From contig NZ_JACVPM010000002.1 of assembly GCF_018881905.1 (NCBI RefSeq), positions 620,001-684,000 on the forward strand: 64,000 bases of DNA, given 5' to 3'. The translations under genes and the position numbers were made by a program. This DNA is from Polynucleobacter sp. MG-27-Goln-C1. Its GTDB lineage: Bacteria; Pseudomonadota; Gammaproteobacteria; Burkholderiales; Burkholderiaceae. A model generated the notes under the pieces. The model was not told where the DNA came from. It saw nothing but the letters and a program-made list of their open reading frames with translations, and did no database searches. Of this stretch, positions 40,532 through 49,493 are shown one piece after another; within the stretch, counting starts at the first letter, position 1; each line of letters begins with the position of its first letter.

Positions 40532-40948
40532 ATGAGTGACTCTAATCGTCCTGTTACAGAAGTTGCTGCCGGAATCTTGTTGGATGAGGAGGGGCGCTAT
40601 CTTCTGGGGCAACGACCAGAAGGAAAGCCTTATGCAGGTTACTGGGAAGTTCCGGGCGGAAAAATAGAGGCCGGTGAATCCGTTTTCACAGCGCTGAAAC
40701 GTGAATTACAAGAAGAGATCGGCATTGATATCGAGTCGAGTGAAGAGTTGGTTATCTTAGAGCATGACTATCCACATGCTTATGTCCGATTGCATGTCAG
40801 TATTATTCGCAAATGGACTGGAATACCTCAGGGGTGTGAGGGTCAGGCACTGTCTTGGCAGTTGCTTAGTGATGCGCTTCCAACCGTAGAACCTTTGTTG
40901 CCAGCTGCATGGCCCATGCTGGAAAAGCTTAAGCTACTAAAGGTTTAG
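40532..40948 (+). CDS. MutT-type Nudix hydrolase
   Basis: The 138-residue product carries a full Nudix box, GGKIEAGESVFTALKRELQEEIGI, near residues 46-70. The closeness to MutT suggests hydrolysis of 8-oxo-dGTP to prevent transversions. A C-terminal thiamine-synthase-like domain, present in some fused MutT forms, is absent. The gene follows the DUF815 ATPase by 13 bases and converges on zapD with a 4-base overlap. Confidence 0.88.
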   Translation: MSDSNRPVTEVAAGILLDEEGRYLLGQRPEGKPYAGYWEVPGGKIEAGESVFTALKRELQEEIGIDIESSEELVILEHDYPHAYVRLHVSIIRKWTGIPQGCEGQALSWQLLSDALPTVEPLLPAAWPMLEKLKLLKV

Positions 40949-41697
40949 AGCTGGCAGAGTGTGAGTCTAAAGGGCACATCCTCATTTATGACTTGAGGCT
41001 TTTTGTCTCCATCCGCCTTTAAAAAACGAATCGATAGTAAATATTTGTTAGCGCTGATTTCTGAGAAAAGAGAGTCATCTTCTACAGTAATGCGCATCAA
41101 TTGATAGACCTTGCCAGATGGTGCTTGTTGATAAGAGCCTTGATGCGCAACAACATCTTTGGCTTCGCCAGACTGACGCAACAATCTTAAGAAAATTTGA
41201 CAAGCTTCATGCCATGGCAAAAGTGGGGCAACATATTTTTCTAGTAACTCTCTACGTTGAGTTGAGGGAGTATTTTTCCAAGCATGGTAGCTAGGCAAAT
41301 CAATCGGGCTAGTGCCACCAGGAATATTCAATCGTGTGCGAATGGCGTTAAGCCATTCACTCTCAGTAATTACTGAATTTGGCTTGCCCATCGATTGATT
41401 AATATTGAGTGCGGCTTTATCAATTTCAGATAGTGTTTGTGTCAGCGCCTCTTGGTCAACCTTCTGGGAAGACTTTAAACCGTTCAAGGCATATTTCTGA
41501 CGCTCAAATTCTTTGAGTAACAGTGATTTGATATCACCGCGAGAGCCAATGTCACCTAAGTCAAATAACATCGCAATCGCATTGTGATGCAGTTCAGGAT
41601 CATCGGATCGAAGGAAGTGATTAAAGCGGGCGAACAAATACTCCAGTCGAAGCATGCTTCGAACTAATTCATTGAAGGGGTATTCGTAAACAATCAC
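40945..41697 (-). CDS. zapD: cell division protein ZapD
   Basis: ZapD (YacF, DUF1342) crosslinks FtsZ filaments by binding the FtsZ C-terminal peptide. The 250-residue product shows the usual start MIVYEYPFNELVRSMLRLEYLF, a long helical first domain and a beta-rich second part (TVEDDSLFSEISANKYLLSIRF). It follows coaE by 11 bases. The usual downstream partner yacG, a small zinc protein that inhibits gyrase, is not visible between zapD and the Nudix gene. Confidence 0.95.
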   Translation of the reverse strand: MIVYEYPFNELVRSMLRLEYLFARFNHFLRSDDPELHHNAIAMLFDLGDIGSRGDIKSLLLKEFERQKYALNGLKSSQKVDQEALTQTLSEIDKAALNINQSMGKPNSVITESEWLNAIRTRLNIPGGTSPIDLPSYHAWKNTPSTQRRELLEKYVAPLLPWHEACQIFLRLLRQSGEAKDVVAHQGSYQQAPSGKVYQLMRITVEDDSLFSEISANKYLLSIRFLKADGDKKPQVINEDVPFRLTLCQL

Positions 41698-41708
41698 AAG
41701 CCTATATT

Positions 41709-42395
41709 CTATGACGAACTTAAAGGTTCTTCTAAAATTTTGAGTAATTTTTGGTGCAGCTTTAGAGCCTCTAATTTGAGCTCATCCATGCTGCCTTGAT
41801 TTTCAATAACAACGTTAGCGGCTGCTAGACGGGCATTGCGGCTAGTTTGTGCTTTCAGAACATTTTCCACGTCTGCGCGGGTCATATTGTTGCGGTGCAT
41901 CACTCTTTGGATTTGGGTTTCCTCTGGGCAGTCCACCACCACAAGATAGTCAATGAGCTTTATCCAAGAACCAGACTCAATGAGTAGGGGGACCACAAAA
42001 AGAAGATAGGGCGCTCCAGACTTGGCCAACTCAATGGCTTGCCTGGCAGTTTCCTCTTGAATTAAGGGGTGAGTGATTTGCTCTAGAACTTTGCGGGCAC
42101 CGGGATCTTCGAAGACTACGGTCCGCATCTTGGGGCGAATAAGGGCGCCTTGGGGATCAATAAAGTCAGCCCCAAATGCCTTTGCAATCAATGGAATGGC
42201 TTTTCCACCAGGGGCAGTGATTTGATGGGAAATCAGGTCTGTATCAATAATCCCAGCCCCAAGCTTACCCAGCAAGTCGCTGACTGCAGTTTTGCCAGAT
42301 CCAATGCCGCCAGTTAAGCCAATTAAAGGAATTTCCCCCCTTAAGGCTTTTAAATCAGCTTGGGCAGAATCAATGTTGGAATGAGTTGAGGCCAT
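41709..42395 (-). CDS. coaE: dephospho-CoA kinase
   Basis: CoaE phosphorylates dephospho-CoA in the last step of CoA synthesis. The 228-residue product has the P-loop [18 protein letters not shown] near residue 25, the family segment [13 protein letters not shown] and the late [19 protein letters not shown]. The ATG start gives an extension of about 20 residues and overlaps pilD by 46 bases, unusually long here. A shorter form would need a rare start codon, so I kept the ATG. Confidence 0.93.
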   Translation of the reverse strand: MASTHSNIDSAQADLKALRGEIPLIGLTGGIGSGKTAVSDLLGKLGAGIIDTDLISHQITAPGGKAIPLIAKAFGADFIDPQGALIRPKMRTVVFEDPGARKVLEQITHPLIQEETARQAIELAKSGAPYLLFVVPLLIESGSWIKLIDYLVVVDCPEETQIQRVMHRNNMTRADVENVLKAQTSRNARLAAANVVIENQGSMDELKLEALKLHQKLLKILEEPLSSS

Positions 42396-42850
42396 AACAA
42401 TTCAATAATGCCAGCAATCACTAAAAAAGGGCCAAAAGGAAAAGCCTGTTGGAGTTGATGACCCCGCCATTTAAGCCAGATAATGCCCCCCGCGATTCCT
42501 GTAGCTGAGGCTATTAAAAGGATGCTGGGTAAAGAGCTCCATCCTAACCAAGCACCCAGTGCAGCCAAGAGCTTGGCATCACCCATTCCAATCCCATTCC
42601 GGTTTTTTAGAAGGCGATAGCCGGCATTTAATGCCCACAGTGATGCATATCCTAGGAGCGCACCAAGGAGTGCCGAGCTTGGATCGACTAAGCGCAGGTC
42701 CGAGATCCAATTAAAAGCAATACCTAAAATAATCAGGGGGAAGGTAATGACGTTGGGAAGGCGGAGGGTGCGCCAGTCAATATAAGCTAAATAAATCAAA
42801 GCCAGCATCAGCAGAGATTTGATGATCCAGAAACTTATTTTGGGATCCAC
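42350..42850 (-). CDS. pilD: prepilin peptidase, peptidase-only form
   Basis: Prepilin peptidases cleave the leader of type IV pilins and in most bacteria also methylate the new N-terminus. The 166-residue product holds only the A24 aspartic peptidase part: [13 protein letters not shown] with Asp25 and [19 protein letters not shown] with Asp91, the two catalytic aspartates, across several membrane helices. The N-terminal methylase domain with its CxxC pairs, giving PilD its usual 270-290 residues, is missing. It overlaps pilC by one base, so no upstream part is lost. Confidence 0.88.
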   Translation of the reverse strand: MDPKISFWIIKSLLMLALIYLAYIDWRTLRLPNVITFPLIILGIAFNWISDLRLVDPSSALLGALLGYASLWALNAGYRLLKNRNGIGMGDAKLLAALGAWLGWSSLPSILLIASATGIAGGIIWLKWRGHQLQQAFPFGPFLVIAGIIELLWPQLIPTLILPKLI

Positions 42851-43923
42851 TAAACGATTTGTCCTAAATTAAAGATGGGTAGATATAGGATTATGACTAA
42901 ACTACCAATAATGGCGCCAACCAGAAGAATCAGTGCAGGCTCCAAATTTTGGCTGAGTGCATTGAGTTGACTACTCAACTGTGAGCCTAGGGTAGCAGCA
43001 CGCTTATTTAACATCTCAGCCAATGCGCCACTTTCGGCACCAATATGCAGCAGTAATAAAGTCTCTACATCCAGAATTCTTGATTGAGGGTCTGCTCGCT
43101 TGAGTGATTCCCCCAAGGGCCAGCCACGAGTGAGGTGTTTAAATATCTCAGCGCTAAAGTCGTGACTCACCCAGTGATTAGATGATTGCGCAGTTACCCT
43201 CAGTGCGTCTGGAAGCGGTAAACCAGTCTCCAGAAGATGTCCTAAAGTTCGACACCAATGACTCAGTGTTGCCAGTCTAAATAGATTGCCAAAAAACGGA
43301 ATGCGCAACAAGAGGGCATCACAGAATTTTTGGAGTGCAATAGATTTGAGCCAGGTGTACACAAAGCTTGCGACTACTACGAGCGCGCCTAGTGCTATCT
43401 CTAGATAGTGGCTTTGGACACCTGTGGAGATGAAGATGAGGATTCTAGTAGGCGCTGGAAGTTCCGCGTTAAAGTGCCCAAAGACCTCTTTGAATACAGG
43501 CACTACCCAAATCATCATTACCAGCACGAGTAGAAAAGAAGTGGTCAAAGTGATTACGGGATAGGTTAGTGACTGCTGCACTTTTCTTCGTAGCTCAATC
43601 TGAGCCTCCAGCTGCTGTGAGATTGTGCGTAGTGCCAAGCTGAGGTCACCCGTTCTCTCGCTCACCCTGATGAGGTTGGAAAACTCTGGGGAAAATTTTC
43701 CGCCTTGTGCGCTGAGGCAAAAAGAAAAGCTATTACCCTTTTGAAGTTGCTTACGAATATCTTCCAGCCAAATTTTCCAGGATATTGGCGCGGACTGGAT
43801 TAATAGCTGGATTGCATTGAGCAAGGGAAGTCCAGCTTGAAGGAGGGCAAGCATTTGTTGCGCAAAATGTAGTTGCTCAGACTTGCTGAGATTTCTGTTT
43901 AAAAGCATTTGGGTTAATGCCAA
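42850..43923 (-). CDS. pilC: type IV pilus inner-membrane platform protein PilC
   Basis: PilC (GspF family) is the membrane platform that PilB turns during pilus growth. The 357-residue product has two GspF units with membrane helices near residues 120-145, 165-190 and 325-350. The segment EFSNLIRVSERTGDLSLALRTISQQLE is the first GspF unit and LLLHIGAESGALAEMLNKRA the second. At 357 residues it is about 50 shorter than typical PilC. It overlaps pilB by 10 bases. Confidence 0.9.
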   Translation of the reverse strand: MALTQMLLNRNLSKSEQLHFAQQMLALLQAGLPLLNAIQLLIQSAPISWKIWLEDIRKQLQKGNSFSFCLSAQGGKFSPEFSNLIRVSERTGDLSLALRTISQQLEAQIELRRKVQQSLTYPVITLTTSFLLVLVMMIWVVPVFKEVFGHFNAELPAPTRILIFISTGVQSHYLEIALGALVVVASFVYTWLKSIALQKFCDALLLRIPFFGNLFRLATLSHWCRTLGHLLETGLPLPDALRVTAQSSNHWVSHDFSAEIFKHLTRGWPLGESLKRADPQSRILDVETLLLLHIGAESGALAEMLNKRAATLGSQLSSQLNALSQNLEPALILLVGAIIGSLVIILYLPIFNLGQIV

Positions 43924-44984
43924 GTACCAAGCTCTGAATCTAGTGATATTTGATCTATTAAGCCGGACTTCAGTAATTGCATTCCTGCTGAGTAGATATC
44001 TAGCGCTTGAGCTGAATTAAACAAGTGTTTGCTTCCCAAAACTTCATGGACGCCAATACGACCGAAATATCCCGACCCCTTGCAAAGATCGCAAGATTTT
44101 TTGCTTGAGGTTGGATAGCATTGCTTACAACGTTTTCGAATTAATCTTTGAGAGCTGACACAACGAAGACAAGATTCAATAGACTCTTGATCTATGCCGA
44201 GACTTTTAAGTCGACATAGGGCGCCAATGGCATTGCGAGTATGAAGGGTGCTGAGTACTAAGTGTCCCGTTTGTGCGGCCTGGATAGCGAGTTGTGCGCT
44301 TGCTGAATCACGTATTTCACCAATCATGATGACATCTGGATCTTGGCGCAGAAGGGCGCGAATAATGGTCGGAAAGTCCAATCCTGCTTTTGGGTGATAA
44401 GCTACTTGATTCACTCCAGGAAGTCGGATTTCGATGGGGTCCTCGACTGAGCAAATATTACGTTGTACTTGGTTCAGCGCGCTCAAGCAGCTGTACAAGG
44501 TCCGTGTCTTGCCGCTACCGGTCGGCCCTGTAACCAGTATCAACCCATTGGTTTGATTTATAGCCTCTCGGATTATCTCTAGTTGGCCTGGTAGCAAACC
44601 AAGCTGATCTAAAGCCAACTCTTCGAGGCGGCTTGGCAAAATGCGGATAACTGCTTTTTCACCATGCAAAGTAGGAAGGATTGATACCCGACAATCAATA
44701 TTGGGATGGCTAAAGTCATGACCAATAGCAAGGCGTCCATCTTGAGGTAAACGCTTTTCTGCAATATCGAGACGTGCCAATATTTTGATACGCGTTATTA
44801 ATCGTTCATGAAGATCAATGGGATATTGGCTTTGTAATGTAAGGCGCCCATCTATTCTCGTGCGTACTACCGTTTCTTGAGATCTTGCCTCAATATGAAT
44901 ATCCGTAGACCGAGCATTTAATGCATTAACAGCGATTTCATGCCAAGTCCGAATAATGTGAGAGTCATGTAGCAGTTCGCTCAA
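43914..44984 (-). CDS. pilB: type IV pilus assembly ATPase PilB, lacking the N1 domain
   Basis: PilB powers pilus extension. The 356-residue product starts straight in the N2 part (ARSTDIHIEARSQETVVRTRIDG), so the N-terminal N1 (MshEN-type) domain of the usual 560-residue PilB is absent. The core is complete: Walker A GPTGSGKT at 153-160, Asp box EDPIE, Walker B-like DVIMIGEIRD and the His box TLHTRNA. The zinc motif has Cys286, Cys289, Cys298 and Cys301. The start overlaps the end of the CorC-like gene by 4 bases. pilB, pilC and pilD form one run. Confidence 0.88.
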   Translation of the reverse strand: MSELLHDSHIIRTWHEIAVNALNARSTDIHIEARSQETVVRTRIDGRLTLQSQYPIDLHERLITRIKILARLDIAEKRLPQDGRLAIGHDFSHPNIDCRVSILPTLHGEKAVIRILPSRLEELALDQLGLLPGQLEIIREAINQTNGLILVTGPTGSGKTRTLYSCLSALNQVQRNICSVEDPIEIRLPGVNQVAYHPKAGLDFPTIIRALLRQDPDVIMIGEIRDSASAQLAIQAAQTGHLVLSTLHTRNAIGALCRLKSLGIDQESIESCLRCVSSQRLIRKRCKQCYPTSSKKSCDLCKGSGYFGRIGVHEVLGSKHLFNSAQALDIYSAGMQLLKSGLIDQISLDSELGTWH

Positions 44985-46270
44985 TCTTGATTTGCTTGAG
45001 CAAGGGGTCGGTATAGCTTCACTGTTTTTACGCCATGCTCATCAAATTGAACAATATCCATCACCACACCAGCAATTCGAATGCTGACATCGTAATCAGG
45101 AATCGCTTCGAGTTTTTCTAAAATGAGACCATTCAAGGTGCGTGGCCCATCGAGCGGAAGATCCAGTTTCAGCAGGCGATTTAAATCTCGTAATGATGCG
45201 GTACCGCTTGCAAGATAGGTGCCATCTGCAAGCCAATGAGGGTCATTGGAAAGATTGGAGAATGAGGTAGTGAACTCACCAATCAGTTCCTCAACAATGT
45301 CTTCAAAGGTCACCAGGCCAAGCACTTCACCATATTCATTCACAACCAGGCTTAAGCGTTGTTGGTTATCCTGGAAAAATTGCATCTGTTGTAGAACGGG
45401 AGTTCCGCTCGGAATGAAATAGGGCTCGTTTAACAACGATCTGAAGTCTTCGTGATGAAGCTCTGCATCACCAAGCAAGGAGAGCACTTTCTTTACAGAC
45501 AGAATGCCAATGATGCGCTCAGAGTCGCCATCACATACTGGCAGCTTGTTGTGGTAACAAGTTTCTAATTGTTCAACTACCTCACCAATAGGTCTTGAGA
45601 GATCCAGCACTTCAATTTTGGAGCGAGGTGTCATCACATCATCAACCAAAATATTTTCAAGATTGAAAAGATTGAGCAAGATATTGCGATGATGAGCGGA
45701 AACAAATCGGTTAGATTCCAGAACTAAGCTGCGCAATTCTTCTTTACTCATCACTCTGCTATCAGTTGAGGCCTGTAGTCCAGAGACTTTCATTAGCCCT
45801 GATACAAAACTATTAATGAACCAGAGTAGCGGCTTAAGAATGAACGTGAGGGGAAGAATGAGCCAACCAACATTGCTGGCAATTTTTTCAGGAAAAGCTG
45901 CGCCGATCACTTTCGGGGTGATCTCACTAAAAATGATGATTAGTAGTGCAACTACTAAAGTGGCAATTGACAATACCAGCCCGCTATCGCCAAAAATATG
46001 TAAGGCGATGCCGGTAACTAAGATCGGCAAGATCGTATTGATGAGGTTGTTAGAAATTAGCAGCACTGAAAGTAATGAATCAATGCGCTTTAACAGCCTC
46101 TCTGCAAGCGCGGCTCCAGCATTGCCACCAATCGCCATTGCACGGAGGCGATGGCGATTGGAAGACAGCATGCTGGTTTCGGCCATGGAAAAGAAGCCGG
46201 AGAGTGCGAGTAAAAATAGGACTAATGCGACTTGGCCAATAAAGGGCCAATCATCAAAAAAGGTGTCCAT
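44981..46270 (-). CDS. HlyC/CorC family protein (CNNM-type membrane, CBS domains)
   Basis: The 429-residue protein has an N-terminal DUF21 (CNNM) domain with about four membrane helices (residues 1-135), a pair of CBS domains (LVDDVMTPRSKIEVLDL to EYGEVLGLVTFEDIVEELIGE) and a C-terminal CorC_HlyC domain (GTYLASGTASLRDLNRLL). This architecture is linked to magnesium or cobalt efflux. It is the first gene of the leftward run with pilB-pilC-pilD and likely shares its transcript; a functional link to pili is not implied. Confidence 0.92.
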   Translation of the reverse strand: MDTFFDDWPFIGQVALVLFLLALSGFFSMAETSMLSSNRHRLRAMAIGGNAGAALAERLLKRIDSLLSVLLISNNLINTILPILVTGIALHIFGDSGLVLSIATLVVALLIIIFSEITPKVIGAAFPEKIASNVGWLILPLTFILKPLLWFINSFVSGLMKVSGLQASTDSRVMSKEELRSLVLESNRFVSAHHRNILLNLFNLENILVDDVMTPRSKIEVLDLSRPIGEVVEQLETCYHNKLPVCDGDSERIIGILSVKKVLSLLGDAELHHEDFRSLLNEPYFIPSGTPVLQQMQFFQDNQQRLSLVVNEYGEVLGLVTFEDIVEELIGEFTTSFSNLSNDPHWLADGTYLASGTASLRDLNRLLKLDLPLDGPRTLNGLILEKLEAIPDYDVSIRIAGVVMDIVQFDEHGVKTVKLYRPLAQANQD

Positions 46271-46387
46271 CAGTTATGCCTGCAAAGAATAAGGAACAAC
46301 CAATATAGCAAAGTGCCATTTCACTAGCTATAGCCATTTCAGAATCCTGCCTGAATTTATCCCTCAATATGTGTCAGAATCTTCTTC

Positions 46388-46882
46388 ATGCCCACCCCTA
46401 CATCTACTGAGTATTGCGTGATATCAGCCCCTTTTGGGTGCCTAGGCGTGCAAACGGAGTTGGTCGACGGTAGTTTGATGATTTCAAAAATTGATTACTT
46501 GCCTCCGGATACCACTTTAATTTCCCCTGGAAATGCTCTGGCTAAAGCATTCTCAAAACAGTGCGATCAGTATTTCAAAGACGCTTTATCAAGTTTTGAG
46601 GTTCCACTGAAGCCTGCAGGAACAGCGCACCAGCAAAAGGTGTGGAACGCCACTCAAGGAATTGGAGTCGGGGAGACAAGCACCTATGGAGAGATCGCAA
46701 AAATGATTAAGAGTGGTCCGCGTGCAGTCGGAACGGCTTGCGGCGCAAATCCATACCCCTTAGTAACTCCGTGCCATCGAATTATCTCAGCACAAGGTCT
46801 TGGGGGTTTTATGAAGGAGGATGCCCCTGGTTTTTATCGCCAGATCAAAATTTGGCTTTTAAAGCATGAGGGTGCGCTTTAA
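46388..46882 (+). CDS. ogt: methylated-DNA--protein-cysteine methyltransferase
   Basis: This suicide enzyme removes alkyl groups from O6-guanine in DNA. The 164-residue product has the acceptor motif VTPCHRIISAQG near residue 136, the helix-turn-helix region STYGEIAKMIKSGPRAVGTACGANP with the arginine finger, and no Ada regulatory domain. The short form matches Ogt. It converges on the squalene synthase gene with a 4-base overlap and is divergent from the CorC-like gene. Confidence 0.93.
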   Translation: MPTPTSTEYCVISAPFGCLGVQTELVDGSLMISKIDYLPPDTTLISPGNALAKAFSKQCDQYFKDALSSFEVPLKPAGTAHQQKVWNATQGIGVGETSTYGEIAKMIKSGPRAVGTACGANPYPLVTPCHRIISAQGLGGFMKEDAPGFYRQIKIWLLKHEGAL

Positions 46883-47868
46883 GGATTTTCTATGGCCAGT
46901 TTTCTGAGCTGCTTAGATGTTACGTAAAAAAATGCCTTCATCAGAAGTGGATTACTGGCTGCAATTTTTGTAAAGGCATAGAAAGCCCAAACCGTATTTC
47001 TAGAAAGCTTCACCTCAGATTTATTGCTAAATTCTTTTCTTGTAGAAATTTTTTCAAGCGTCATGACCGCAAGACCGAAAGCAAGAAAGCAGAAGCGTCT
47101 CATGCCTATTTCATTTTCTGGAATCAGAAGAATGTAGCTCATAGAGTCTTGTAGTTTTTCGTAGGCAATCTTGAGCAGCTCACTTTGGCTCATTGAAGCT
47201 GGTTTCCAGGAAACTCCGCGTGCACGATCTTCTGGTGAGTCTTTCAGAATATTGGTCATCTGTAAGGCCTGACCAAATGCGATAGCCAGCTGCTCATGCC
47301 CTTTAATTTGCTTTGCAAACTCAATAGAGTAGTTGCTAAAGATGCTAGTGAGTAGTTCACCAACTACGCCAGCCACCACATAGCAATATTCCTCAAATTC
47401 TGCGAAGTCTTTTAGTCCTGCTTGCGTTTGTCTTCCGTGGAAATGCGACATGCCATCGGACATGATTGAAACGCAACGACTAATTGCAGCCCGATCTTGG
47501 TCGGGGAAGGTATGCAGAATGCGAAGAACGGTGGGGGTGTGCGCAATTAAATCGAGCTCATCGATATTAGAGTAGCCCTTCAGCGCATCTAGGCAGGGGC
47601 TTACAAAAGCCTCTACCGGAATCATTCCTAGAACTGCCTCTAAAAATAGTTTAGATAAGCTTTGCTTTTCCGTTGGACTGAGTTCGGCTGCATCTTCGAT
47701 AGTGTCGACAATTCGACACAGTAAATAGGTATTGCCAACCACGACCTCAATTGCTGGGGGGAGGAGGGGGATTGTGAGCGCAAAAGTACGCGAGACCGAA
47801 CCCAAAATCGCCTTTTGGTAGGCTAGATCGTTGTTGGTATTCACTTTGGGGTGTATGGCGGAATTCAC
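46879..47868 (-). CDS. squalene/phytoene synthase family protein
   Basis: The 329-residue all-alpha prenyltransferase joins two prenyl diphosphates head to head. The first Asp-rich motif DTIED (Asp55-Asp59) follows SRTFALTIPLLP and YLLCRIV, which looks like the squalene type. The second, NILKDSPEDRARG, includes Asp210 and Asp214. A C-terminal helix near residues 310-325 may touch the membrane. No hopanoid cyclase or carotenoid genes are beside it, so product identity is open. It is divergent from a sodium:solute symporter, with an operator-like inverted repeat between. Confidence 0.85.
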   Translation of the reverse strand: MNSAIHPKVNTNNDLAYQKAILGSVSRTFALTIPLLPPAIEVVVGNTYLLCRIVDTIEDAAELSPTEKQSLSKLFLEAVLGMIPVEAFVSPCLDALKGYSNIDELDLIAHTPTVLRILHTFPDQDRAAISRCVSIMSDGMSHFHGRQTQAGLKDFAEFEEYCYVVAGVVGELLTSIFSNYSIEFAKQIKGHEQLAIAFGQALQMTNILKDSPEDRARGVSWKPASMSQSELLKIAYEKLQDSMSYILLIPENEIGMRRFCFLAFGLAVMTLEKISTRKEFSNKSEVKLSRNTVWAFYAFTKIAASNPLLMKAFFYVTSKQLRKLAIENP

Positions 47869-47875
47869 CCATGAA

Positions 47876-47927
47876 TTATGTCAGACCAGCTCGCCCAAAT
47901 TTGGCTCTTATTGATTAAATGACATAA
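47876..47927. repeat. inverted repeat in the divergent promoter region
   Basis: TTATGTCA (47876-47883) and TGACATAA (47920-47927) are perfect inverted repeats of each other with a 36-base spacer. The spacer holds a 10-base palindrome, CCAAATTTGG, at 47895-47904. The right arm overlaps the predicted -35 of the symporter gene, so it may be an operator for a dimeric regulator. Confidence 0.4.
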
Positions 47928-47945
47928 GTAACAAGGCCATATAAT
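47919..47945 (+). promoter_or_regulatory. predicted promoter of the symporter gene
   Basis: ATGACA (47919-47924) matches 5 of 6 bases of the -35 consensus, and TATAAT (47940-47945) is a perfect -10. The spacer is 15 bases, shorter than ideal, which may make the promoter depend on an activator. It overlaps the right arm of the inverted repeat. The gene starts 31 bases beyond the -10, after a GAAGGAGAA ribosome-binding site. Confidence 0.55.
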
Positions 47946-47976
47946 TTGAGCAAATTCCTGAAGGAGAAATTAGGCG

Positions 47977-49392
47977 ATGTTGATTTGGTTTGTCATCATC
48001 TATTGGGTGGTATCTGTAGGCATTGGTCTTTGGGCTGCGCTACGGGTCAAAAATACGGCTGACTTTGCTGCTGCTGGTCATAGCCTCCCTTTGCCGATTG
48101 TTACTGCTACGGTATTTGCCACCTGGTTTGGCTCCGAAGCGGTTTTAGGTATCCCAGCCACCTTTCTAAAGGATGGGCTTGGTGGGATTGTTTCGGATCC
48201 TTTTGGATCCTCCCTATGTCTTATCTTAGTCGGACTCTTTTTTGCTCGTCATCTCTATAACCGCCGAATGCTCACCATCGGTGACTTCTTTCGGGAGAAA
48301 TATGGCCGTACCGTAGAGGTTTTGGTAACCCTTTGTATTGTGGTTTCCTATTTAGGGTGGGTAGCTGCGCAGATTAAAGCTTTGGGACTTGTCTTTAATG
48401 TTGTGTCTGAAGGTAGCATCACACAAACGGCCGGCATGTTAATTGGCGCTGGTAGCGTTCTGATTTATACACTTTTTGGTGGCATGTGGTCAGTGGCAAT
48501 TACCGACTTTATCCAGATGATCATCATTGTGGTGGGCATGCTTTATATCGGCGGCGAGATAACAGCTCAAACTGGGGGTGTTGGTGTAGTGTTTGAGCAT
48601 GCAGCTGCTGCTGGCCAGTTTTCCAACTTCTGGCCCGAGATGAATCTCGCCTCTATCCTTGGCTTTACAGCCGCCTTGTGCACGATGATGCTAGGTTCTA
48701 TTCCACAGCAAGATGTGTTTCAGCGAATCACATCTTCTAAGAATGTAAACATTGCAGTGCAAGCTGCCTTGTTAGGTGGAGTGTTGTATTTTGTCTTCGC
48801 ATTTGTTCCGCTTTATTTGGCTTACTCTGCAACCATCATTAGTCCAGATCTAGTGAAGCAGTATTTATATACAGATCCACAAATGATTTTGCCTAAGCTG
48901 ATCTTGGATCACGCACCACTTATTGCTCAGGTGATGTTTTTTGGTGCACTACTATCAGCTATCAAGAGTTGTGCCAGTGCGACATTACTCGCACCTTCAG
49001 TCACTTTTGCTGAGAACATTGTGCGTGGCTTCTTTAAGCACCTATCTGATCAAGACTTGTTGAAGGTCATGCGCATTACTGTGCTCTGCTTCACTCTAGT
49101 AGTCACTTTCTTTGCTATTAACTCTAATTTATCGATTTTTAGGATGGTTGAGAACGCTTACAAAGTGACCTTGGTTGCAGCTTTTGTACCACTGGCTTTT
49201 GGGGTGTACTGGTCTAGGGCAAATTCCTTAGGTGGATTGTTATCGGTAGTTTGCGGCCTCGTTGTCTGGATTAGCTGTGAAGTGCTCGCTCCTGAGTCTA
49301 TTCTCCCCCCTCAGTTAGCGGGCCTTATGGCGAGCATTGTTGGCATGCTTTTGGGTGGATTGGTACCCCGTGCCAGATTGGCTGCGAGTTAA
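47977..49392 (+). CDS. sodium:solute symporter family protein
   Basis: This 471-residue protein has about 12 to 13 membrane helices of the SSS (LeuT-fold) family. Signature segments are TADFAAAGHSLPLPIV near residue 25, ATWFGSEAVLGIPATFLKDGLGGIV, and QQDVFQRITSSKN near residue 250, all typical of proline/pantothenate-type transporters. The substrate cannot be read from sequence. A clear GAAGGAG ribosome-binding site precedes the ATG. Its neighbours (squalene synthase and a ketopantoate-reductase-like enzyme) give no firm hint, although the latter makes pantothenate-related uptake imaginable. Confidence 0.9.
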   Translation: MLIWFVIIYWVVSVGIGLWAALRVKNTADFAAAGHSLPLPIVTATVFATWFGSEAVLGIPATFLKDGLGGIVSDPFGSSLCLILVGLFFARHLYNRRMLTIGDFFREKYGRTVEVLVTLCIVVSYLGWVAAQIKALGLVFNVVSEGSITQTAGMLIGAGSVLIYTLFGGMWSVAITDFIQMIIIVVGMLYIGGEITAQTGGVGVVFEHAAAAGQFSNFWPEMNLASILGFTAALCTMMLGSIPQQDVFQRITSSKNVNIAVQAALLGGVLYFVFAFVPLYLAYSATIISPDLVKQYLYTDPQMILPKLILDHAPLIAQVMFFGALLSAIKSCASATLLAPSVTFAENIVRGFFKHLSDQDLLKVMRITVLCFTLVVTFFAINSNLSIFRMVENAYKVTLVAAFVPLAFGVYWSRANSLGGLLSVVCGLVVWISCEVLAPESILPPQLAGLMASIVGMLLGGLVPRARLAAS

Positions 49393-49417
49393 CTTAAATT
49401 GCTTAAATATTAGGCAC

Positions 49418-49443
49418 AATATTTTGTTGCACCGCAAAATATT
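49418..49443. repeat. perfect 9-bp inverted repeat
   Basis: AATATTTTG (49418-49426) and CAAAATATT (49435-49443) flank the 8-base centre TTGCACCG. It lies 51 bases before the ketopantoate-reductase-like gene and 25 bases after the symporter. No T-run follows, so an operator is as likely as a terminator. Confidence 0.45.
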
Positions 49444-49493
49444 CTCCTCTAATATGACATTAATTCAAAATTTTTTATCTTTATGGAGTTTTT

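Noticed and set aside
42310-42350. Possible internal coaE start after AAGGGGGG
   Set aside because: The purine run is followed only by ATT, a very rare start codon; the upstream ATG was kept despite the 46-base overlap with pilD.
45816-46292. 158-codon rightward frame antisense to the CorC-like gene
   Set aside because: Mirror of membrane-helix codons of a clear gene on the other strand.
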